Assembly (NCBI GenBank): GCA_012031955.1
Contig: JAAURZ010000131.1
Span: 1 to 6,714, forward strand
Direction: 5' to 3'
Source of the DNA: Bacteroidia bacterium
Lineage (GTDB): Bacteria > Bacteroidota > Bacteroidia > Cytophagales > Cyclobacteriaceae
Length of the DNA: 6,714 nucleotides
Below, piece after piece: positions 1 through 6,087 of this stretch (the stretch's first letter is position 1; every line of letters begins with the position of its first letter). A model generated the notes under the pieces. It worked only from the letters and a program-made list of their open reading frames with translations. It was not told the origin of the DNA and made no database searches. Both the position numbers and the translations under genes were made by a program.

Positions 1-70
1 GCCGATTGTGCTGTTGCGAGGTGAGAGGTGGTCACTACTAAAATAACCGCAACGTTAACGTGTGTTTCAT
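1..70 (-). CDS. Possible N-terminus of an exported protein, cut by the window edge and probably frameshifted
   Basis: Reading leftward from an ATG at 70-68, the minus strand gives MKHTLTLR and then hits a stop. The next frame, entered after one added G in the GG run at 48-47, continues as (V)ILVVTTSHLATAQS to the window edge. Joined, this has the layout of a Sec signal peptide: basic N-region, a hydrophobic stretch of about 13 residues, and an A-T-A-Q end like Bacteroidota cleavage sites, where Gln often follows the cut. The second frame has no ATG of its own before an upstream stop at 83-81. The gene would lie downstream of ald on the same strand, about 190 bp away and probably separately transcribed. 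The product cannot be identified because the mature part is outside the window. The call rests on a short stretch and an assumed base error, so confidence is modest. Confidence 0.38.
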
Positions 71-108
71 ATGTTAGTAATTAATTTTAATGGACATATG
101 GAATTCGC

Positions 109-126
109 TCCCGATAATTATCGGGA
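109..126. repeat. 18-bp perfect palindrome between ald and the left-edge gene
   Basis: The sequence TCCCGATAATTATCGGGA is its own reverse complement, with G+C-rich arms (CCCGAT/ATCGGG) around an A+T centre. As RNA it could fold into a strong hairpin with a short loop. It lies 136 bp beyond the ald stop, between two same-strand genes, where a transcription end or an operator would fit. Neither side has a clear U-run (AGTTTT begins five bases after it on the plus strand), so it is not a textbook intrinsic terminator. Palindromes of the form CCCGATA-n-TATCGGG are, from memory, frequent between genes in Cytophagales, which suggests a terminator or dispersed intergenic element. Only one copy is in this window. 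Confidence 0.6.
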
Positions 127-261
127 TGAGAGTTTTACCTAAAAGGGGTCGTTGCAATTAACATCCCGCTGGTCATAGTTCTCTTTATCCTCATTTCATG
201 TATGACAATTTACCTTTTATTGAGTCCGTATCAACAACTTGTTGTGCTGCGTCCCCTCGAA

Positions 262-1486
262 TCAAAACCTTGCCGCCAGCAACAACTCTATGTTCTTGTG
301 TTTCAAGCCAAACTTACGCGCCAGAAACTCATTTGTCAAGCCGCCCTTGTAAGTATACACGCCTTTCAAAAACCATTTGTGACTGAAGATCATCTCCTCG
401 ACGCCGCCCTCTTCGGCAGCCCGCAGTATGGTTGGCGTAAATATGTTGCTCAACGCGTTGGTAGCAGTGTGCGCTACGCGCGAAGCCACGTTGGGCACAC
501 AATAATGTATGACGCCATAACGCCTGAACGTGGGGCGATCGAGCGTAGTGATCTCCGACGTTTCTATGCAGCCTCCCTGGTCGATGCTTAGGTCTATGAT
601 GAGAGAGTCTTCCTTCATCTTGCTTACCATCTCGTCGGTCGCCACTATCCGCGAGCGTCCCTTTTCGGCGCGCAGCGCACCGATCACCACGTCGGCAGAG
701 CGAAGCGACTGCCCCAGTGTAACGGTATCGATGGTGGAAGTATACAGTTGGTGACCCAATAAATGTTTGATGCGCCTTAGTTTGTACAAGTGGTTGTCGA
801 ACACCTGCACTTCGGCGCCAAGGCCTATGGCTGCACGTGCGGCGTACTCGGCCACGGTGCCTGCCCCGATGATCACTATTTTTGTGGCGGGCACGCCGGT
901 AATGCCACCCGAGTATCACGCCCTTGCCGTTGTTGGCGGAGCTGAGGTGCTCCGCGGCGATGAGCATTACGGTGCTGCCGGCTATCTCGCTCATTGCGCG
1001 AATAATGGGCATGCCGCCCACTTTGTCTTCAATGAACTCGTACGCCAGGCCTGTCACTCTTTTCTTCAGCATCGCCTGGATGTTGTCCACTTTGAGATGG
1101 CCAAGTTGCAATGCGGAGATGACGGTTTGGCCTGAGTGCATCAGCTCGATTTCCTCGATGGTGGGAGGTTCAATTTTAAGAATGATGGTGGCTTTGTAAA
1201 GCTCCGCGGGCGAGTACACGATTTTAGCGCCGGCTTCGCTGTATTGCTGATCGGTAAACTTCGATCCGGCCCCTGCTTTGGTTTCCACGAGCACTTCGTG
1301 GCCATTGCTTACCAGCAGCGCCACCGCGTCAGGCGTAAGGCTGATACGATTTTCCTGCAGCGACACTTCTTTTGGCAGCCCGATAAGGAAACTGTGTTTG
1401 CGTTTGCGTACTTCCAGCAATTGTTCCTGCGGGTAGAGACTTGTTTTGGCCAGGGCTTCAAATCCTGTTTTCTTCTTCTCTGTCAT
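262..1486 (-). CDS. ald: Alanine dehydrogenase (Ald/PNT family), interrupted by a one-base frameshift
   Basis: Cytoplasmic NAD-dependent enzyme expected to interconvert L-alanine with pyruvate, ammonia and NADH. The start at 1486 gives the N-terminal extension typical of Bacteroidota members (GFEALAKTSLYPQE), then the substrate domain with PKE (38-40), ENR (45-47), the candidate substrate lysine K104, and MPIIRAMSEIAG (159-170). Frame is lost after GKGVILG (187-193) and resumes one frame over with GITGVP, the Rossmann motif GAGTVA (207-212), acidic D230 for the NAD ribose, SIDQGG, and a C-terminus ending LLLAARF. Reading GGG at 910-908 as GG restores one 407-residue protein, close to the family's roughly 400. 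The canonical catalytic histidine position appears as Gln127 (ISALQL), so the exact substrate is less certain than the fold. The gene starts inside the end of tsaE with no Shine-Dalgarno and is last in the porX-tsaE-ald unit. Confidence 0.9.
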
Positions 1487-1916
1487 TTAGTGTGATGGCA
1501 ATGGTTCGATAGGTTGGCTGCGGGGTTGAAATATGGACGGCTGTGTGTGCGGACGGAATGAGTGAAGGAATCTTTTCGGGCCATTCAATAAAGCAATAGT
1601 TTGCCGAGTCGAGGTATTCTTCGGTCCCAATGTCGTATGCTTCCGCCTCATCTTTGATTCTATAAAAGTCAAAATGATAAACTGCTTCGCCCCCGGCAGT
1701 CCGGTATTCGTTGATGATTGAAAACGAAGGACTGCTCATAGCGTCTTCAACCCCGAGCCTCCTGCACAAAGCTTTAATGAGGGTTGTCTTTCCGGCGCCC
1801 ATTTCGCCATGAAACAGCCATACCTTTTGGGATCGGGCCAGGTCGAGCAACCGGGCTGCAACGCGATCGAGGTCTTCCAGGCTTACTTGCTCATAAACCT
1901 GCCGAGCGCTTATCAT
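1458..1916 (-). CDS. tsaE: tRNA t6A threonylcarbamoyladenosine biosynthesis ATPase TsaE
   Basis: Small cytoplasmic P-loop ATPase (152 residues, normal for the family). It works with TsaB and TsaD to transfer threonylcarbamoyl to A37 of ANN-decoding tRNAs; none of its partners is in this window. Visible motifs are the Walker A GEMGAGKT (37-44), the switch-like SSPSF followed by INEY (61-71), HFDFYR (81-86), and the Walker B-like strand YCFIEWPEKI (107-116) with the family's IEWPE signature. The ATG at 1916 overlaps the porX stop as ATGA, which implies translational coupling and fixes the start. The 3' end runs 29 bases into ald in another frame, and the last dozen residues (NDREEENRI) are charged and poorly conserved. 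The reading frame is intact. Identification is firm. Confidence 0.95.
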   Translation of the reverse strand: MISARQVYEQVSLEDLDRVAARLLDLARSQKVWLFHGEMGAGKTTLIKALCRRLGVEDAMSSPSFSIINEYRTAGGEAVYHFDFYRIKDEAEAYDIGTEEYLDSANYCFIEWPEKIPSLIPSAHTAVHISTPQPTYRTIAITLNDREEENRI

Positions 1917-3475
1917 GATGCATTCTTCGAAGTTAAGAAAATTATGGGTATTATCATTTCCTCCATGCTCACGCCACCATGCTGAAAAGTGTCTTTGTAG
2001 AAATTCACATAGTAGTTGTAGTTGTTGGGATAGGCAAAAAATTGGTCTTCGATGGCGAAAACATAGCTGGTTGAAACGTTCATTTTAGGCAGGAAGAAGC
2101 GCTCGGGCTTAGGCGCCTGCATTACCTTGTCGCCATCGTAGCCGAGGTTCTTGCCCTGCTTGTAGCGCAGGTTGGTGTTCACACTTCTGTCGCCCACGAT
2201 CTTGAACGGGCGCTTTACGCGAATGGTACCATGGTCGGTGGTGATTACAACGCGGGCCTTCTTTTCTGAAATCGTTTTCAGGATGTCCATCAAGGGTGAA
2301 TGGATAAACCATGATTTGGTAATTGACCGGTATGCCGACTCGTCGGGTGCAAGTTCCCTCACCATGGCCATGTCGGTGCGGGCGTGCGAGAGCATATCAA
2401 CGAAGTTGTAGACGATGGCGTTGAGGTCGTTCTGAAAAAGGTTGTTCACGGTGTCGGCCAGGTCGCGGCCTTCTTCAAGGTTCTTTATTTTGTGATAGGA
2501 GGCTTTGATGTTGAGGTTGTTTCGCCTGAGCTGCTTGGTGAGAAATTCTTCCTCAAAATTGTTCTTGCCTTCGTCTTCATCTTCGCCCACCCAAAGGTCT
2601 GGATTGGTTTTGGCCATTTCAATTGGCAGCATGCCCGAGAATATGGCGTTGCGCGCATACGCCGTGGTTGTAGGCAATATGGAGTAATAGGTTTCTTCCG
2701 AGGTTACCGTGAAGTATTCGGTGAGCACAGGCTCGATCACCTTCCATTGATCGAACCGCAGGTTGTCTATCAGTATCACGAATAACGGTTGCCCGGCTTT
2801 GATTTCGGGAAACACTTTTCGTTTCATGATCTGGTGCGAGAGCAGGGGCTTTTCGGCGTTGGCGTCGTTGAGCCAGCGTTCGTAGTTGCGTATAACAAAC
2901 TTGGCGAAGTTGGCGTTGGCCTCGGTCTTTTGCATGTCCAGCACCTCACCCATATCCTGGTTGTCGGCCTGATCCATTTGCAGCTCCCAGTGCACCAGTT
3001 TCTTGTAGATGTCGGCCCACTGTTCGTGGTTCATCTGGTCCTGAAAGGCCATGCTTATTTTCCGAAAATCCTGCTGGTAGTTGAGGTTCGTCTTTTCAAT
3101 TACCAGTCGCTTATTGTCGAGTATCTTTTTCACCGCCAGCAGAATCTGCGACGGGTTAAGCGGCTTAATGAGGTAGTCGGCGATCTTGGAGCCGATCGCT
3201 TCTTCCATAATATGTTCCTCCTCATTTTTAGTGATCATGACCACCGGGAGGTTGGGCTTGTTGTTCTTTATTTGCGTCAACGCCTCCAGCCCTGATAGGC
3301 CGGGCATGTGTTCGTCCAGGAACACCACATCGAAATGCTTTTCTTCCGAAAGTTCTACCGCATCGGAGCCGTTGTTCACCGGCGTAATGTCGTAACCTCG
3401 CTGCTCCAGGAACATGATATGCGGTTTCAACAATTCAATTTCATCGTCGGCCCACAAAATGCTGTATCTTTGCAT
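1913..3475 (-). CDS. porX: PorX-type response regulator with PglZ (alkaline phosphatase superfamily) domain
   Basis: Intact 520-residue protein of PorX architecture. The receiver domain (about 1-120) has acidic D10-D11, phosphoacceptor D54 in LDEHMPG, T82 and K104 (IKPL), so it looks phosphorylatable. A helical linker (about 125-215) leads to the PglZ domain (about 220-520), which keeps the metal-phosphoesterase residues: D237 (ILIDNLRFDQW), threonine nucleophile candidate T271 in the ILPTTTAYARN stretch, D360 and H364 (FVDMLSH), D414-H415 (TTDHGT) and H499 (TFQHGG). In Porphyromonas and Flavobacterium, PorX acts with the sensor PorY and sigma factor SigP to control type IX secretion, and its PglZ domain has zinc-dependent phosphodiesterase activity on oligonucleotides; that role is inferred here. 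It is first in the operon with tsaE and ald and divergent from the HD gene. The start follows an A-rich leader without Shine-Dalgarno. Confidence 0.96.
   Translation of the reverse strand: MQRYSILWADDEIELLKPHIMFLEQRGYDITPVNNGSDAVELSEEKHFDVVFLDEHMPGLSGLEALTQIKNNKPNLPVVMITKNEEEHIMEEAIGSKIADYLIKPLNPSQILLAVKKILDNKRLVIEKTNLNYQQDFRKISMAFQDQMNHEQWADIYKKLVHWELQMDQADNQDMGEVLDMQKTEANANFAKFVIRNYERWLNDANAEKPLLSHQIMKRKVFPEIKAGQPLFVILIDNLRFDQWKVIEPVLTEYFTVTSEETYYSILPTTTAYARNAIFSGMLPIEMAKTNPDLWVGEDEDEGKNNFEEEFLTKQLRRNNLNIKASYHKIKNLEEGRDLADTVNNLFQNDLNAIVYNFVDMLSHARTDMAMVRELAPDESAYRSITKSWFIHSPLMDILKTISEKKARVVITTDHGTIRVKRPFKIVGDRSVNTNLRYKQGKNLGYDGDKVMQAPKPERFFLPKMNVSTSYVFAIEDQFFAYPNNYNYYVNFYKDTFQHGGVSMEEMIIPIIFLTSKNAS
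3465..3472 (+). promoter_or_regulatory. Candidate Bacteroidota -7 promoter box for the HD phosphohydrolase gene
   Basis: TATCTTTG, followed by CA, matches the Bacteroidota consensus TAnnTTTG exactly. It would start transcription near 3478-3480, giving a leader of about 100 bases before the HD gene. No good -33 TTTG lies at the usual spacing (TTTC at 3439-3442 is the nearest). The box lies inside the first codons of porX on the other strand, so the complement encodes QRY near the PorX N-terminus; a chance match is therefore possible. A second, weaker candidate is AAGTTTTG at 3553-3560. Confidence 0.4.
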
Positions 3476-3579
3476 CGCTATTTTTCTCGAATTTACACAT
3501 AATTCACATACACCTTAGGTTGCTTACGTAGCGGTTTAATAAATGTTAAGTGAAGTTTTGTGAATAACATCAAAGCGCA

Positions 3580-4811
3580 TTGAACAAGAAAAAGATAATC
3601 AACGATCCGGTATACGGGTTTATATCCATTAAAAGTGACCTGCTCTACGATGTGATCTCGCATCCGTGGTTTCAACGGCTGCGCCACATCAAACAACTGG
3701 GGCTCACGGAATATGTGTACCCCGGGGCATTGCATACCCGCTTTCAGCATGCGCTGGGTGCCATGCACCTGATGGGGCGTGTGCTGGACAACCTTCGCAA
3801 CAAGCAAATCGAAATCAGCGACCAGGAATACGAGGCGGCGCAACTGGCCGTTCTGTTGCACGACCTCGGCCACGGACCTTTTTCACACGCGCTAGAAGAA
3901 TCGCTGTTGTCGGGTGTTCATCACGAAAGCGTTTCATACTTGCTCATGGGTGAATTGAACAAGCAGTTTGACAATGAACTGCTTTTGTGCATGAAGATTT
4001 TCAGAAACGGTTATGAGCGCAAGTTCTTTCACCAACTGGTATCCAGCCAGCTCGACATTGACCGCCTCGACTACCTGAAGCGCGACTGCTTTTTACCGGT
4101 GTGCTGGAAGGTACCATTGGCGTAGACCGCATCATATCCATGCTCAACGTACACCACGACCAACTGGTGGTTGAGGAGAAGGGCATCTACAGCATAGAGA
4201 GCTTTCTGAACGCCCGCCGTCTTATGTATTGGCAGGTGTATTTACACAAGACCGCCATAAGCGCGGAGCGCATGCTTGTAAACCTGGTGGAGCGGGCGCA
4301 GGCACTTGTACACGCAGGCGAGTCTGTGCCGGCATCGGCTGCGCTGATGACGCTGCTCGCAAATCAATTCAGCCTGGATGAAATGAAAAACGACCCGCTG
4401 AAACTGCAGGCTTTCGCCGAACTGGACGACAACGATATATGGGGTGCTATCAAATTCTGGAAACACCACCCGGATATGATACTGTCAACACTTGCCGCCA
4501 TGATTCTGGAGCGCAGGCTTTTCCAGATCAACCTCGGCAGCGCGCCGGTAAACAAGCAGTCGCTAGACGACATACGCACACGAGTGGTAGATACGTTCGA
4601 CGTGCTGCGGGCAGAAGCCAAGTACCTGTTTGGCCATGGAACCGTTTCCAACGAAGCATATACCGAAGGACAAACGATAAACGTGCTTACCAAGCGCGGC
4701 GAACTGCTCGATGTAGCTCAAGCCTCAGACCTTCCGAATATCAAGGCTATCAGCAAAATCGTGAAAAAAAATTATCTGTGCTGGCCCAAAAATGTATCTT
4801 TGTCGGGTTGA
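3580..4811 (+). CDS. SAMHD1-like HD-domain phosphohydrolase, interrupted by a one-base frameshift
   Basis: Predicted metal-dependent nucleotide phosphohydrolase of the dNTPase/SAMHD1-like HD superfamily, about 410 residues once corrected. The N-terminus is the usual Bacteroidota one (NKKKIINDPVYGF). Catalytic residues are complete: H57 (RFQHALG), H94-D95 with H98 and H103 in HDLGHGPFSH, H115 (HHES) and D161 in DIDRLDYLKRD. Frame is lost just after this motif. Adding one T to the run at 4090-4094 turns DCFLPVCW into DCFFTGVLEGTIGVDRI and opens the remaining 236 codons, which end near the family's NYLC-P-K motif. The first in-frame codon is TTG at 3580; a stop at 3565-3567 excludes anything further upstream. 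The adjacent bases ATTG would give ATG if one T were removed, so the TTG may itself be an error. It heads the plus-strand group with lpxD and lpxC. The fold is secure; the physiological substrate is unknown. Confidence 0.88.
4795..4802 (+). promoter_or_regulatory. Candidate Bacteroidota -7 promoter box upstream of lpxD
   Basis: TATCTTTG is an exact TAnnTTTG match at the extreme 3' end of the HD gene, within the codons for VSLSG that extend past its conserved end. Transcription would begin near 4808-4812 and give a leader of roughly 115 bases before lpxD. No convincing -33 element is seen. A weaker alternative lies closer: TTTG at 4880-4883 with CAATTTTG at 4899-4906, spaced 15 bp instead of the usual 17-19. 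lpxD may therefore be transcribed independently of the HD gene. Confidence 0.4.
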
Positions 4812-4927
4812 AAACCAGCATTAGCAGTATGGTATTGCCAGTGTCCCGTTGTTAGCGCCTTGCCTGTCTGGATCAGGATTTTGTATGGCTTGTGTTTTCA
4901 ATTTTGTTCCAACATAACCATAACCCT

Positions 4928-5989
4928 ATGGAGTTTACCATTGGCCAAATAGCCTCCATGCTGGGAGGGCAAGTGAAGGGAGACGCTGACCTTAAGATCA
5001 GTATGCTGGCAAAAATTCAGGAAGCCAGACCAGGACAACTCGCCTTCCTCTCCAACCCAAAGTATGAACAATATATCTACACCACCCAGGCGTCGGCGGT
5101 GATTGTAAGCAAGGCTTTTACACCGCGCAAAGAGCTGACAGTCGCCTTGATTATCGTGGAAGATCCTTACTCCAGTTTTACCGTGCTGCTGGAAGAATAT
5201 CACAAAATGATCAGCTACCAGAAGACCGGCGTGGAAGAGCCTGCCTTCGTGGGGCAGCAATCGAAAGTAGGAACCAATGTATACCGCGGTGCTTTTTCTT
5301 ACATCGGCAACAACGTGGTGATAGGCGACAATGTAAAAGTTTATCCGCATGCCTACGTGGGCGACAACGTTGTAATTGGCGACAACACCATTTTACATTC
5401 GGGGGTTAAGGTTTATGCCGACACTAAAATCGGCAAGAACTGCGTGATTCATTCCGGCTGCGTAATCGGCAGCGACGGTTTTGGATTTGCCCCGCAGGAA
5501 GACGGCACATACAAGACGATTCCACAATTGGGTAACGTGCTGATAGAAGACAACGTGGCCATCGGTGCGAATACTGTGATAGACTGCGCCACCTTCTTTG
5601 GCGACTCTACCGCCATACGGCAGGGCGTGAAACTAGACAACCTGATTCAGATTGCGCACAATGTGGAAATCGGCAAGAACACCGTCATCGCGGCGCAGGC
5701 GGGTATTTCGGGCTCGTCTAAACTGGGTGAGAATTGCATGATTGCCGGGCAGGTGGGCATAGCCGGCCACCTGGTAGTCGCCAACAATACCAGCCTGGGC
5801 GCGCAATCAGGTGTGAGCAAGTCCATTGCCAAAGAAGGTCAGCGCTTGATAGGATACCCGGCTTTTGACGTTAAAGAGTACTTCAGGTCTTACGCCGTCT
5901 TCAAGAGGCTGCCAGACATTAATTTCAGGCTGCGCGAACTCGAAGGCAAGATTCACTCCCTCAACGGCAGCCCTGTCCAGAAAGATTAG
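4928..5989 (+). CDS. lpxD: UDP-3-O-(3-hydroxyacyl)glucosamine N-acyltransferase LpxD
   Basis: Third enzyme of lipid A synthesis: transfers a 3-hydroxyacyl chain from acyl-ACP to the 2-amino group of UDP-3-O-acylglucosamine in the cytoplasm. The start is set at 4928 (MEFTIGQIASMLGG), which gives 353 residues, the usual LpxD length; the longer reading from 4892 only adds an uncharacteristic MFSILFQHNHNP. The N-terminal uridine-binding domain (about 1-105) is followed by a left-handed beta-helix of hexapeptide repeats (about 106-300), including the unit NVVIGDN twice, 18 residues apart (one helix turn). Catalytic H244 lies in QIAHNVEIG, and SDGFGFAP (182-189) is the conserved loop. The C-terminal helix (about 315-345) is normal. 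IDCATFFGDSTAI (218-230) departs from the remembered family form IDRATMGSTII. The gene follows the HD gene by 116 bp and precedes lpxC by 98 bp. Confidence 0.95.
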   Translation: MEFTIGQIASMLGGQVKGDADLKISMLAKIQEARPGQLAFLSNPKYEQYIYTTQASAVIVSKAFTPRKELTVALIIVEDPYSSFTVLLEEYHKMISYQKTGVEEPAFVGQQSKVGTNVYRGAFSYIGNNVVIGDNVKVYPHAYVGDNVVIGDNTILHSGVKVYADTKIGKNCVIHSGCVIGSDGFGFAPQEDGTYKTIPQLGNVLIEDNVAIGANTVIDCATFFGDSTAIRQGVKLDNLIQIAHNVEIGKNTVIAAQAGISGSSKLGENCMIAGQVGIAGHLVVANNTSLGAQSGVSKSIAKEGQRLIGYPAFDVKEYFRSYAVFKRLPDINFRLRELEGKIHSLNGSPVQKD

Positions 5990-6011
5990 CCCTGGGCTCG
6001 GCATTCAACCG

Positions 6012-6038
6012 TTTGCGAAGCGCGTGAGGCTATAATTG
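6012..6038 (+). promoter_or_regulatory. Weak candidate promoter ahead of lpxC
   Basis: TTTG at 6012-6015 and TATAATTG at 6031-6038 resemble the Bacteroidota -33 and -7 elements; the second matches TAnnTTTG at five of six fixed bases. The 15-bp spacing is shorter than the common 17-19 bp. A second -7-like box, GATATTTG, lies at 6048-6055 without a partner. If either is used, lpxC would have a leader of roughly 25-45 bases. lpxC could equally be read through from lpxD, since there is no clear terminator between them. Confidence 0.22.
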
Positions 6039-6087
6039 GCTTATCTGGATATTTGGGGTTAAATTGGCCGCACTTTTCAGATAAAAA

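Noticed and set aside
95..106. Adjacent CATATG and GAATTC (NdeI and EcoRI sites), resembling a cloning junction.
   Set aside because: Surrounding sequence shows no vector features, another CATATG occurs at 68-73 in the same A+T-rich gap, and the flanking sequence reads as natural intergenic DNA.
232..244. Inverted repeat CAACAA-C-TTGTTG just past the ald stop as a terminator.
   Set aside because: A one-base centre cannot form a loop, the remaining stem is very short and A+T-rich, and no T-run follows.
198..591. Plus-strand open frames over the 3' part of ald.
   Set aside because: They are antisense shadows of the strongly conserved Ald C-terminal domain and show no recognisable protein motif.
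2384..3295. Long plus-strand open frames opposite porX (for example 2384-2785 and 2789-3295).
   Set aside because: They are antisense to an intact PorX with every domain motif; their Val/Leu/His-rich translations resemble no family I know.
4087..4100. Programmed ribosomal frameshifting at the T run in the HD gene.
   Set aside because: No typical slippery heptamer with a downstream structure was recognised, and unrelated genes in the window show the same kind of homopolymer shift, so a common technical cause is simpler.
4892..4927. Upstream ATG at 4892 as the LpxD start.
   Set aside because: The extra 12 residues do not resemble LpxD N-termini, whereas MEFTIGQIA at 4928 does; the upstream stretch also overlaps promoter-like sequence.
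5988..5998. AGCCC-T-GGGCT at the lpxD stop as a terminator.
   Set aside because: Allowing for a loop, the stem is only four pairs and no T-run follows; lpxC continues on the same strand.
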